Source: Austropuccinia psidii
Lineage: Eukaryota; Basidiomycota; Pucciniomycetes; Pucciniales; Sphaerophragmiaceae
NCBI GenBank assembly: GCA_023105745.1
Contig: JALGQZ010000006.1
Location: 64,214,316-64,278,315, forward strand
Direction of reading: 5' to 3'
DNA length: 64,000 nt
Shown here in pieces: positions 22,035-33,417 of this stretch (position 1 is its first letter; the number at the start of each line of letters is the position of its first letter). Below the pieces are notes generated by a model. The model saw only the letters and a list, made by a program, of their open reading frames with translations, did not search any database and was not told where the DNA came from. Made by a program: the position numbers and the translations under genes.

Positions 22035-25000
22035 CCCCCCCACAAACCACCTATGGCCTCTATGAAAAGCTTGATCTTGATCCTCCTCAAGTTCTTTGTG
22101 AATATGTCAGCTAATTGATGTTTCGTGTCCACCCATCCCAAGTTTACTTTCTTCTTTACCACCAATTCGTTGATAATGTGAAATTCCCTCTCAATGTGTC
22201 GTGACTTCTTCCGGCTGCTGGCGCTTCCTGCTATTTTTACTGCTGATTGATTGTCGGATAATATTGTAGGTGTGATAGGTCCAGTTACCCCTTCCATGTT
22301 TCGCAGCAACCAAAGTGCTTCCTTTGCCCCAAATGAGAGAGCCATGTATTTGGCTTGACATGTCAATTCCGCGATGCATGACTGTCTCTTTGAGTTCCAC
22401 ATGACAAGGGAGCCCATGAGAAAACCACAATAACCATGCTGGGACCTCCAGCCTTCGCCCCCCCAATTCGCGTCCACATAGATCTTCATGCCTTCCTCCT
22501 TCTTTGTTGAGTTTATTACTAATTCTTGATCTTTTGTCGTCCTAATATAATTTATGAGATGATTGAGAGCCCTCCAATGAGATTAATCCACATTCATTGC
22601 AAACTGTGCCAAATAGTTCACCGCATACATTATATTGGTTCTTGTAGCTTGAGCCAGATAAAGGATCATTCCTATTTTCGACAAGTATTCCCTGTCCATC
22701 TGGACTGCCTTATTTGATTGTAATCTTTCTTGCGGCAGAGGTTCATACGCCATGAAACCGTTATTGCTATTCAATGTCAGTTTATTAATCAGGGATGTCT
22801 GCTTCAGTATGAATGTGTCCTCCTTTCTAATTGTCTCAATACCTACAATGCTGTTTATCTCTTTATCCCACTTCAGTTTCAAACGACTTGTCAATTTCTT
22901 CTTCAGTTCTTCCCACAGAATATCATCGCTTGTTGCCATTACCCCATCATCCACATGGATCCATAAAATTGCCATATGTCCATCTTGGCGATAGACATAG
23001 GTACTCTGATCCTTTTCATTTGCTTGAAAACCAATCTCTCGAAGTATAGATTTGATGTGTAGCCACCAACATTGCCCCACTTGTTTTAACCCATATGATG
23101 CCTTGTTCAATTTAAAAACCATACCAGGACCCGTCGTCACCCCTGGTGGTGCTTTAACATAGATGTCTTCATCTAGTTGACTATGCAGATATGCCGTCGT
23201 CACATCAAAAGTTGTCACTCTCCACCTGTATGCACTCGCAATTGCAAAAACAGACCGAAGTGTTGCAAAGGTAGGTGTAGGCGCAAAAGTTTCTTCAAAG
23301 TTTATTCCCTTTACTTGACGATGACCTTGGACAACCAGCCGAGCTTTATAACATATCAATTCACCCTGCTGGTTTGATTTCGTTGCAAATACCCAGTGTG
23401 TCCCCAGAATTTGTTTGTCAATTGGTCTCTTCACTTCACTCCATACTCCCATATCTTCCAAACTCTTTAGTTCCTCCTCGCAGGCCTTTTTCCATGCTTT
23501 ACTATCGCCACCGTTCATCGCTTCAGGATATGTCGACGGCGTTCCATTGCAAAACAAACTTGATATCTGAATCAAATCATATGCTGAATCTTGTGCCTCT
23601 ATTTCCCGCACCACCGATTCATCATAAATATTCCTCACGCAGATGTGATCAATCGCTGTTGTTTATACCGGAAACGGAAAAAAATCTCCTTCAAAAAATA
23701 CCACAGAAGAGCTCCAACATAATTGTCCAGATTGAGGATCCCAGAACACCCAACCTTGCGAATCCTGAGCCACTCCTAAATGAATCATCTTCTTCGCCTT
23801 CGCTGTTAGGTCCTTCCTCTGTATCATATTGTGCACAATGGAGATACAGCCAAAAACTCTTAACATGGTTAGATCGGGTTTTCTATTTGTCACTAGTTCA
23901 TAAGGTGTCTTTTCCTGTTCAGCGTGCAGCACCCTATTGAAAACCCATGCCGCTTGCCTGAAAGCGTATGTCCAGAAGGAAGTCGGTAATTTTGCCTGAA
24001 TCAGAATTGCTCGTGCTGATTCTGCCAATGTTATGTTTGTTTGTTCTATCTTGCCATTCTGATGATGCTCGTATGGTACTGTCTTCTCATGAACGATTCC
24101 TTCTTTCGCCAGAAACTCTTCCATTGATTTAGAATTGAATTCGCCTCCATTATCCGACCTGAGGCGCTTGACCCTTCTTGCTGTCAATCGTTCAAACTGC
24201 AATATCCACCTTACGACATGCCCTGCAGCTTCTGATTTGGTTTTAAGAGGAATGAATGCCACAAGCGAAGAAAAGTGGTCTTGAATAATTAACGCATAAC
24301 TGAATTTGTCAATAGACTTTGGAAATGGCCCCATAAGATCTACCACCAAGACATCTCCGGGTGATTCTACTATCATCCGCGAAGGTGGCATAATCAGAAG
24401 GTGTCGACTTTTGGCTAGCAAGAAAGATTCACATTTTTCTAAATCCTCCAGGGAAGTTGATGTTTTAAGACCCTTGACTACTTCGAGTTTGACCATTTTT
24501 CTTACAGTCCTCATCGACACATGAGCAAGCCTTTGGTGTAAAAGTACCGATTCACACTTTTTCTTTTTAAACTGAGTTTCATTGCAATCCACATGTATAT
24601 CCGTTGTATCTAGGAACCATCTATCATTTACATTTTTTGTAGCGAAAACAGTACCATTCTGATATAAGTAAAAAATCCCATTTTTAAACTCCATGGCACC
24701 ATCATGTGTCCCAAACTTCCCCAGTGAAATGACAATTCCCGGAATTTGCTCACAGTGTAGACAACTTGACAAATACATTTCACCAACCGGGGTAGATAAT
24801 TTGATTGTTCCCATCCCCTTGACTTTGTGCATGTCCTTCGTCGCGACTGATAAAGATAAGTTCACCAGTTGATAAGTAAGAAAAAGGGATCAGCTGTTTG
24901 TTACATGATGCGTTTCCCCAGAATCTAAAAGTACTAACAAATTATTTGCCGGAGATCTTTCAATAGAGGCCACAGCCCCCTGCAAACCTTCCTCCATTTC

Positions 25001-26023
25001 CATCCCAGCCAAGACCGGATGCAACACATGCACTGACTTTCTGAGTTTAAAATCAGGTTGTCTGATTCTGGGATCTTCCGCCGCTGGTTTTGCCGCCCTC
25101 TTTCTTGGACAGTCCTGTGCCCAGTGTCCCCACTCCCAGCAGTGGACGCAGGGATGCTCAGGGCTTAACCATTGCCTTGCCCAAGCCTCAGAGCAAGTAC
25201 TTGGATGTGGGTATCGCTTGAATTTAATATCCCCTGCCAGCAGAACAAAGAATGATCTCTTGATATTCTGCTGAGGACTTGCAGTAGGCTGCTGGGTTCA
25301 CTGGGTGTTGTTGAAACGATTTCCTGCATTCATTGCCATAACGCTACTTGATTGATGTGGCTGTTCTCTGGCTGTCAACCTATGAGCAATTTCAAGTATG
25401 TCTCTTCCTTTGATTTCAATAGTCGGATCAATTGATATCCTTGTGTCAATGGCATTAGCAATTTGATGGAAATGTTGCTTGTTGTAGTGATGAAAAAACA
25501 TAGCCATCAAATTTTCGTCATTCCATTTTCCTCCTAGTGCCGATTTCATATTTTTTAAGTTTTCTTGAATTTTGGTGTATCCATTATCAAGTGATTCCGA
25601 ATTGTCACTGGCTTCAACGACATTACTGAATAGGTTCATGACGTGCGACCAGGATGAATGGGTGAAACAACCTTCTAATAGACGGTATATCTTCCTCGCA
25701 GATGTGATGTCTTCTGCATATGATAATAATGATTCATCAATCGATCAAAGAATGAAAATTCGTATCGCATTGTTTCGAGATCGAACTCCATCATCCTCTT
25801 GTACTTGGAAGTAGTCTTCATCATCAAAAATATCTTCGATTAATAGACATAAGGACCTTGACCACTGGCGGAAATTCAAACTATCTTTTGCCAGGTGGGG
25901 GGCGATACTCTGGCCTAGTCGTTCGGTCTCTAAACGCTTTTGAAGTCGTGCATCCGTTTGATCAACACTAGCGAGTGCAGACTTTAAATCATCCAAATCA
26001 AACTTTGAGGTTGATGAAGCCAT
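21962..26023 (-). pseudogene. Copia Gag-Pol polyprotein, one frame with five nonsense codons
   Basis: From ATG 26023 to the final stop at 21962 the frame is 1354 codons with no frameshift. It is broken only by in-frame stops at 25747..25745 (TGA), 25300..25298 (TGA), 24892..24890 (TGA), 23665..23663 (TAA) and 22585..22583 (TAA). Domains: a Gag core; a zinc knuckle CVHCWEWGHWAQDC near residue 291 (C-x2-C-x4-H-x4-C); protease LLDSGETHH near 366; pre-integrase HQRLAHVS; integrase with VVDLMGP, RSDNGGEF and NGKIEQTN; reverse transcriptase with DVTTAYLHSQLDE and the active-site HVDD near 1021; RNase H with IYVDANWGGEG. The pre-integrase zinc ligand pair reads CESF instead of CxxC. The stops can be explained by single transitions from CGA, CAA or TGG, but I cannot polarise them without a relative. 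Confidence 0.93.
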
Positions 26024-26124
26024 GGCTTTGTTGTAGGATTTTCCTGATCGAGTTGCCAGTCTGAGGAAAAATAAAATAAAAAATGTACGTTCTCTCAATC
26101 GTCTTGCAACCGTAGCTTACTGAA

Positions 26125-26135
26125 GGCCCATAACC
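26125..26135 (-). promoter_or_regulatory. Copia primer binding site, half-tRNA iMet type
   Basis: Immediately after the 5' LTR the minus strand reads GGTTATGGGCC. This is the complement of GGCCCATAACC, the anticodon arm of eukaryotic initiator tRNA-Met. Drosophila copia and relatives prime from a cleaved initiator tRNA at this internal site rather than from its 3' end, and this element appears to do the same. Confidence 0.8.
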
Positions 26136-26314
26136 TATTAGTCAATACGCAAATACTCAAAATCAGTAACAAATAAAAGATGAGATTCACCCCCGAGGAA
26201 AAGATATTAATTGACGGGGGTGAAAGCTATTTATAGTCTAATTACAAAGAGTGTGGTTTGTGTATTGCATATTCATTATCTGTTTCTAAAGTTCTAGCAT
26301 ATTCCTTCAATACA
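26136..26314 (-). repeat. Copia 5' LTR (179 bp)
   Basis: Nearly identical to the single-copy part of the 3' LTR; only a few differences are seen by eye (for example ATTAATTGACG against ATTAATCGACG). It contains CTATAAATAGC, a TATA-type promoter, at about 26229-26239 in plus coordinates. Very short LTRs are normal for Copia. Confidence 0.93.
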
Positions 26315-26319
26315 ACCAC

Positions 26320-29300
26320 GATGTTTGTGGAGTAACTTAATCTGAATCTTGATAATTCCACATAAATCTGTAAATTTGAGTAAAATAGTTCCTGAAGATG
26401 GACTAAAATCACATTCAAAGCCTTTCCTTGTGACTTGTTTACAGTTCATAAAAATGAAAGCTGTATGCGAAGCTGTTGAAATCACATTTCAAAAGGCAAT
26501 CCTGAAGACTCGGAATCAGCGACCAAAGAAATTTGGGGTATGTAGAAAATCTTTCCTTTTCAACTTCTAACAAACATCAGTTCCTTAATTATTTTGTGTC
26601 CTAAGAAATTAAATATCAAGCGTGTACCATTTCATGATTCATTTTCCTTGTTCAAAATCGAAAAATTAAACTTAAGGGATCTGTTTATTTCTAATAGGCT
26701 TTCGATTCTCAAATCAAAAGGGTATACTTGAAGGTCAAAAATGGTAGCCTATGTGTTCATTTTTAAAACTGAAGCTAAACTGAAAATCAATTATGCTATA
26801 TATATTTTTTCAATATTGCTAAAAATTTGAATTGATAAAGACAGGTAAAGAGGCTTTTTTGTACTGTATATTGTTGCTGAAAGAGGTTATTGTTTTTTAA
26901 GCTCTTCATTTCAATATATAATATTATTTATTCTTGAAAAACAGTAGAATTCTACTTCTTCCTGTTTTATATTTTTCTTATTGAAATTGGATCAAATATT
27001 ATTTTCATCTTTTTTTATTTCAACCAGAAAAATTGATGATTACATCTAATATCAATCCTTTACCAAAAAAAAAACAAAAAAATAGTTTTAAATGTAAAAT
27101 GTCAGTTTTTGGAACTTCTTCTATTAGTTGTGGCTGGTTTTTTTAGGAAGGAGTAACTTGCTAATTATAATCTGTCTGGATATTTTTGATTTAGATCAGT
27201 TTAATCTTGTTGTAATACATTCCTTTTTAGTCCCTTAACATTGAAAAATACATACAAAGATATTTATCACACATTATTTTTCTTTTAATGACAAATTAAT
27301 ATTAATATTAAAATGAAGCAAAGTCATACTTTGATCAATACCGTAGCTTTCATTTTTTGTTAAAAAAAGAAAAAGTTTCTTTTTAAACCCATAGCTGAAG
27401 CTTTACAGTAGCCTTTATCTGTTAGTGTCAAAAAAAGAAGCCACAGCATTGAATTGAAATTTATCTAAAAACAGCAGCGGTAACGCTGTATTACTTTTTT
27501 TTGGTATATACTACTAGGGACTTGATCGCCGCCCAGTCCTACGGCGTGGGCTCAGAAATTCTCAAATGGAAAAAATATAGTAGAAAACAAAATGAAAGAG
27601 ATCCTACAATTTATTTTCAATAATGTTAGTTTAGTCATTCTACAGGTTTCTTGTCTACACATATACTTAAAATAGAAACATTTTTTTGTAAATTTTGAAT
27701 GATATTCTCTACTTGAATATGAAAAAATAAGTAAATAAATATACTAAAGAAGTGGTTAAATAAGTATGAAAGAGAGAAGCTTATTTTTAATCTCTGAATT
27801 TGAATTTCATTTCTTTTCCTCCATCCATTTGATTTGTTTTCATTATTTGGAAATTACTACTGTTTGAGTTATATTTTGCAATTAAAAGATTCCATAGTCA
27901 AGCTCTAATATTCAGAAGTATTTAGTTAGTCTTATTGAGTTCTTAAATTTAAAGTGAACCATTAAGATTAAAATTTGACTTGAGGTAATTTGATTCACCT
28001 TTCACTTTTTATGGTGATATCAGCGGCTATTTACTATTATATTTGAACTTTAATGAAGATATCATTTAATGAGAAAAAATTTGTTTCTTATTTTTCTGAG
28101 AAATCACCAAAATTAATAAGTTTTGTAAAATCATAATTCTACGCTCCTGATTCATTTTTGATCAGAATTAAAATAAATTTGAAAGTGAAAATCTTCAAAC
28201 TTAGTTCCCAATTGAGAAAGATATTGTGTTATTTTCAATCATTATAAATTTCTTTTATTATTGTAGCAGGATAAAATTATTTGCGGATTTTATTTTATAG
28301 GTTTAGATAACAGAAAATTTAGAAATTGTAAGCTGTTTTTCAATAATGAATCTAGCTTTGGATATGATTGAGTTAAAAAATACAATATTATTGTTCTTGA
28401 AAATGTCAATTTGAAATAAAATTTGAATATAAGAAATTAAAAATAACAATGAAAGATATAGAACTAAATATTATGTATAAAATGGGCTTTTTCCAAGAAG
28501 AGTTTACATCGTCAATTCAAAGAATTCATATGATATCTCACTTAATTTGAAATTCAAAGTGTATTAGATTTTATTTAGGAAAACTTTAAAAAATTACAAA
28601 ACAGCCGACTTTTTGAATAATGGAAAATATCACCTAAATTGTTTGTTTTTGAATTTTTCAAAACTTAATTTATCAAAAAACAATTATCCAGAAAATAAGG
28701 GCTGAATATTATGAAAACAAATATTTTCATTTTAAAATGAAATTTTATTGAGATATAACTATAAAGGATTTCCAAATCTTGATTGTCTATTTTTTTTAAT
28801 TAAAGAAGAACTCAAAATATTGAGAGATAATAACAAAAAACCATTTTTATGGTCAAGATGAAGACAAAAATCCATAATTTCATTTTTAGAATTATTTTTC
28901 AATGAGGAAAGCTCTATGATACTTTAAATATTAATAAATAATAATTTCATTTCTACAAGGGTTTCTTTGAAGTCTTAATTTGACACACAAAAATAAGGTA
29001 TTTGTTTTAAATTCCTAGATCTTACACTTTTTTAATTTCCATGAATTATCCAAAGAATCTGTTTTTCCAAAAACATATTCTTAGATGAATTGAAACCAAA
29101 ACTTACAAGATTTTTTTGAATTTCGAAGTTTTTTTTTTGAATAATTAAATGGAAAAAACAAAAATTGATTTATTCTGTATTCTAGTTTTGTAAAAAATTG
29201 AAAAAAATGAGGCATAATTATTTTTTGTTTTTTCGCTTATGTTTCAAGGGGATGATCCTTATGGTTAATTTATTTTATTTAAATAAGTAAGTGAATAAAA

Positions 29301-30106
29301 AATAATCTGAAAGAACAAATAGTTCAAAACTTAATTTATTTCTCAGAACAATTAGTATGTGTTTAAATTTTGAAATAAAAGGATCTTTTTATTTTGAATG
29401 TTTAGCTTGTTAATGAAAAATGTTGAATATATATCTGATTTGACTTTGAATCTCTTAAAAATTAAGAAAGGGAGAAAAGCTCACCATCAAGTGTATTATA
29501 GTCTGTTTCCACCATTTACATATTTAGTTTTAAATTTTGAGGGTAAAATTATCATTAATGATTTTTTTTTTCAAAAAAAAACCTTATAATGGGATTGAAA
29601 TATTCAGATTATGGAAAATAAATGCAATTTTGGAAATATTTTGGAAGGAGTTTGCACTTTAAACACTTTTTTTTGATATACTTGTTTCAAATGAATTGTT
29701 TCTCTGAAAAGGTGAATAGTGTTAAATGATGGAGAAGATTTTATATAGCTTATATTTTGATTATAATAAGGTTAAAATCTTGTAAAAAAATATTTTAATT
29801 GTAATTAGGTTGAAATCCTCAAAAAGAGAACTTTAATTTTAATTTTCAAAAATTACCTATTTTATTTTTAAATTTCAAATAATTATTTGTTTCTCTTAAA
29901 CAAAATTAAGTAGAAAAAAAGATTATCTGAATTTATCTTGTTAAAAAAAGAAGGATATATTTTTTGATTTTCAATTGAAAAACATTTGATGAAGTATTTT
30001 GTTTGAAAAAATTGAATACCTTTTTTTATTGGGAATTTTGAAATATTATTTGTTTAATTTTTCTCAAATTCTAAATGAAATTAAGAAAAGAATTATGGAA
30101 AATAAT
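26320..30106. other. AT-rich host DNA, largely without recognisable genes
   Basis: This is the sequence between the Copia and Gypsy-B insertions. At 26349-26537 a plus-strand stretch ends FQKAILKTRNQRPKKFG at a good donor (GGG|GTATGT), which might be an exon, but I found no partner exon or family. A short hairpin followed by eight T lies at 27475-27502 and a GC-rich patch at 27517-27555. The rest is AT-rich with scattered short frames. Confidence 0.4.
27475..27502 (+). other. Hairpin with GTAA tetraloop followed by T8
   Basis: CAGCG-GTAA-CGCTG forms a 5-bp stem with a GNRA-type loop, followed after TATTAC by eight T. This pattern can end a Pol III transcript. No A or B box was found upstream and no known RNA is recognised, so this may be chance. 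Confidence 0.2.
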
Positions 30107-30111
30107 AAAAC

Positions 30112-32009
30112 TGTGAACCTTTCAGATATGACCACATACCCAAAAAGGTCACAAGAAATATTTAAAATAATTACCTTCAAACTACAAAAATGCCATAAAT
30201 AGGCATAAAACTTGATTAAAACCCAATGAATAAACATGTGAAATAAATTACACCATTAGATTCCCCATGGTAAAAGACACATATACCATTTTTATGGCAT
30301 ATCTGTAAAGTCAATATTTAATGAGTTATAAGTAATAATACCTTATAAAAAACATGAATTCTTAATTATTTCAAATACCAATGAAAAAACATGTGAAATA
30401 AATGGTACTATTGAATTCTCCATAACCATCTACACATAAAACAATCAAGAAGCTAATCTCCAAAGTCAACACTTAAGGAGTTAAGCTGAATATATGCACT
30501 TTTTTGGTCAACTCATATATTCAAGGATTCTCGCTAATATCTTTTGAAATATACATGATAGAGTGATTAACCTAAAATAAAGTCACCACGTAATTAATTT
30601 AGGAACACAGAAATAAACTTTCTTCAACAAGTTATAAACAAGACTAAAACCTGTAAGGGATTATTGATTAAAATCAATAGATCTGTTGACCACTTTGTTG
30701 TGAAATTGGTCCAAAATTGAAAAAAAGTAGACAGTTGGATTCTACTAGTTCATTCGTGAATAATGATGTATTTTTTATAACAATATTCAAGGTATAACCC
30801 CTTGAAATCATGGTTTGAAGTCTAAAATATTAAATTTCAACAGAAAAGATGAGTTACAAGAAAAATCATCAAAAAAACAGTTTTGATGATGTAATGAAAT
30901 GCTCTTTGAAGTTTAATGGGGACATGCCAAGCTATCAGAATACACTCTCAGAATAGCTGTAGCGTGTATAACTGAAAATTTCTTAATGATCAAAGTTTAA
31001 GCTTAAATTTGATCATTCAAGATCACACACTGAAATCTTATTTTAAGTTTAAAAGGCATATAAGTGATAAAACTGGTGTATACTATTGAAATATGACTAA
31101 TAATAATAAAATACACAAAGTTTAGGCTTCTGCCAAGCCTATGATGTCATCAAACTTAGAGCTATAGTGATAACTCTAAATAATGGCGTAATTATGAGGT
31201 AAGATGGTTTGATCATGATGTAATCATCACCAAACCTTAAAATATTGATCAATTATAGTAGAAAGCATAAGTACACATCTACTAGAAGCCTTCTGGACTC
31301 TAGGAGGGAGGTATTTACCATAAATAGAGCTCTTTTTACTCTGTTTTCCCCTCAGACACTTAAAAAAACATTAAATCATTAAATAAAAAGGTAATTTCTT
31401 TACTCTTTATATATAAAACTTTTATATTATTAAAGACCAAAGATAATCTTATAATAATCTTCATCTCTGACGTGATTATTGAAATTATTTAATTGTTTTG
31501 TTTAAATTTCTCTTTAAAACCTCTATTCCACGTAAAATCAAGAAAAATTGTAATTTCTCTTAAATTGTATTGTAACTACAATTTAAATAAGTTGTATTTA
31601 CATTTCTAGGCATAAATTTATCCAAAATTATTATATTAAGCATTAAAAGTAGGTTATTTCTCTTATTATAATAATTTTTCTCTATTATTACTTTAATAAT
31701 TCTATAATTGATATGAATAGTATTTATATTAATTTATAACTTTAATATTAGTAATATTATTGTTATTAATTGTTTTTTATTAATAAAAAACAATTTTTTA
31801 TGCCTTTATTATTTGTTGCTAACAATAATAAAGTGCTTTTAAATATATTAATTATCTTATATTATTATATTTATTTTACGCCATAATTATAATAATTCTT
31901 TATTATTATAGTTATTTTTATCTTATTTATTTCATTTATAAGGACATTCATAGTAGAATAAGTAAAATATTAGTAATTTTTACTTATTGTCCCATAGTCA
32001 AACCTTACA
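30112..32009 (+). repeat. Gypsy-B 5' LTR
   Basis: Ends TGTGAAC...CCTTACA. It contains the promoter block ACCATAAATAGAGC (TATA at 31319) followed by CTCTGTTTTCCCCTCAG, and an AT-rich U5 that resembles the end of the Gypsy-D LTR. Confidence 0.95.
31319..31327 (+). promoter_or_regulatory. TATA box of the Gypsy-B LTR promoter
   Basis: CATAAATAG is followed by a pyrimidine-rich CTCTGTTTTCCCCTCAG. The same layout recurs in the Gypsy-D LTR and in the 3' LTR. Confidence 0.5.
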
Positions 32010-32027
32010 TTTGGGGTCCTGGCCGTG
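32010..32027 (+). promoter_or_regulatory. Gypsy-B primer binding site
   Basis: TTTGGGGTCCTGGCCGTG starts right after the LTR end and is shared, with one change, by Gypsy-A. The TGG two bases in would pair with a tRNA CCA end. I could not assign the tRNA by eye. Confidence 0.65.
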
Positions 32028-32496
32028 ATATTTACTCTAAAAGACCTTTAAAAAGATTCTAATTGGGTTTATCCAATAATAAATTATAATTTTATATTTC
32101 TTTATTTTAAATACTATTGAGGCATTTGGAAAGCAATTGTACTGTCTTACACATGGTTTTTCACATCCTTAGACTTGCAAGAACTTTCTTTGAGTGACTC
32201 TAGTAATTAAAAAAAGATATTTTATAAATTAAAAATAATTTTATATTATAAATTAATTTTATAAAAGAATAATATTCATTTTTTTATTTTATTCTTTAAA
32301 AATAAAAATATAAAAAACAAAAAGAAATTATAAATAAAAACCAATAAAAAAAGTTATTTTTTATTCATATTAATTTCATTTCTTTATTTATTTTCATTTT
32401 TAAGATATAAAAGCAATTTTTACGTGGAAAATTGCCATATCTTACCAAAAATGACACTTTTTATATCAAAGACTTATATTTATTTGTCTTTTTTAG

Positions 32497-33417
32497 TGTT
32501 TGAAGACAATCCAACAGAGGACAGCCAAACCACTGTTGAAAGATTGGTGGAAGAAACTTGTCAAAGTTCTCCAACACCAATAATCACTAAGAAAAAGAAA
32601 GCTAAGAAATTAGACTTTCCAGGACCCACCATTCAGGACTCTGAAGGTGAGTACCTCATTTATAAATTACCATAAGAAGAATTCCTGTTCTGAAATCATC
32701 TTATTTCTTATTTTTCTTAAAATATGACTACCAGAAGAGGCTCCCAATACTCCATCCAATCAGATGGAACTGGACTCAGAGGTAGAATTGATTCCTCAAA
32801 AGGGAAAAGGAAGGGAAATATCCCCAGTGGAACAGAATCCACACAAGGAAGTGCCTTATCCCAAGGGCAAGTCCCAGAAATGCCCATGATATCTGAGCCA
32901 CAGTTATAACTAAGCATGAGGGACTCAAACAGGTACAAATCACATTCAGAGGGCTCAAATAGACATTTACATGAGCCAGTACAAACAGTACTACACAGTG
33001 TACAAAGACAAGGACTGGGAAATGTTGCCCCAAATACACAAAGGAGTGATGAGCTCCTGGAAAATCCTGAAAAAGTTCCTCAAAGAGGAGGAAATAGTGA
33101 GATACTCCAATGGATGGAATCCACTATCATCCCAACCTCAAATCAAAAAGATCAAGGAGTACCATGCCAAAAAGAAGGAGGAAACCAAGGAAGAAGCTCC
33201 AGTAGCTTCTATCAGCAAGCCCAAGGTCAACCCACTTCCCCAAGAAGGGAAGAAGAACAAGAAAAAGAATTGGAGAAAACCATATTCCCCAAGCTACAGG
33301 ATTACAAAAATCCAAAAGGATGCCATGGAAAATGTATTCAACATGGCCAGAACCTTGATGGAATTCAAGGACAAGGAAGAACAAAGAATGAGACAACCTC
33401 ATTTCCCAAAGAAATAA
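32497..33417 (+). CDS. Spliced alternative ORF overlapping gag in Gypsy-B
   Basis: Exons 32497..32646, 32735..32866 and 32933..33417 join in phase 1 at each junction into one open frame of about 254 residues, plus an unseen upstream exon. Intron 1 (32647-32734) runs GTGAGT...ACCAG and contains the Gag-Pol ATG. Intron 2 (32867-32932) runs GCAAGT...AACAG, a GC-AG intron. Exon 3 lies in a different frame from Gag-Pol, which is also read there. The protein has an acidic first exon, a lysine-rich middle (KKNKKKNWRKPYSPSYRI) and a conserved end, [11 protein letters not shown], before PKK. The Gypsy-A counterpart has the same exon 2 length and phases and a similar sequence. No stop interrupts this frame, although Gag-Pol around it is badly broken; with about one disabling change expected over 767 nt that is not strong evidence of selection. 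The role is unknown; I infer a basic, nucleic-acid-binding protein. Confidence 0.65.

Larger units (their letters stand above)
21778..26314 (-). mobile_element. Ty1/Copia retrotransposon, complete but mutated (4537 bp)
   Basis: The element is bounded by LTRs at 26136-26314 (5', 179 bp) and 21778-22034 (3', 257 bp) and by the 5-bp duplication ACCAC (21773-21777 and 26315-26319). LTR ends in element orientation are TGTATTG...CTAATA. A primer binding site directly follows the 5' LTR and a G-rich tract (TGTGGGGGGG, plus coordinates 22035-22044) precedes the 3' LTR. Internally there is one Gag-Pol frame in the order Gag, protease, integrase, reverse transcriptase, RNase H, which defines Copia (integrase before RT). 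The element lies about 0.9 kb upstream of the SPC3 start codon. It is dead because of five premature stops. Confidence 0.95.

Noticed and set aside
32010..32027. Assignment of the chromovirus primer binding site to a particular tRNA
   Set aside because: The 18-mer could pair with a tRNA ending in C-CCA, but I could not match it to a tRNA with confidence by eye.
32497..33417. Claim that selection keeps the Gypsy-B alternative frame intact after Gag-Pol died
   Set aside because: Only about one disabling change would be expected over 767 nt at the density seen, so zero is not significant.
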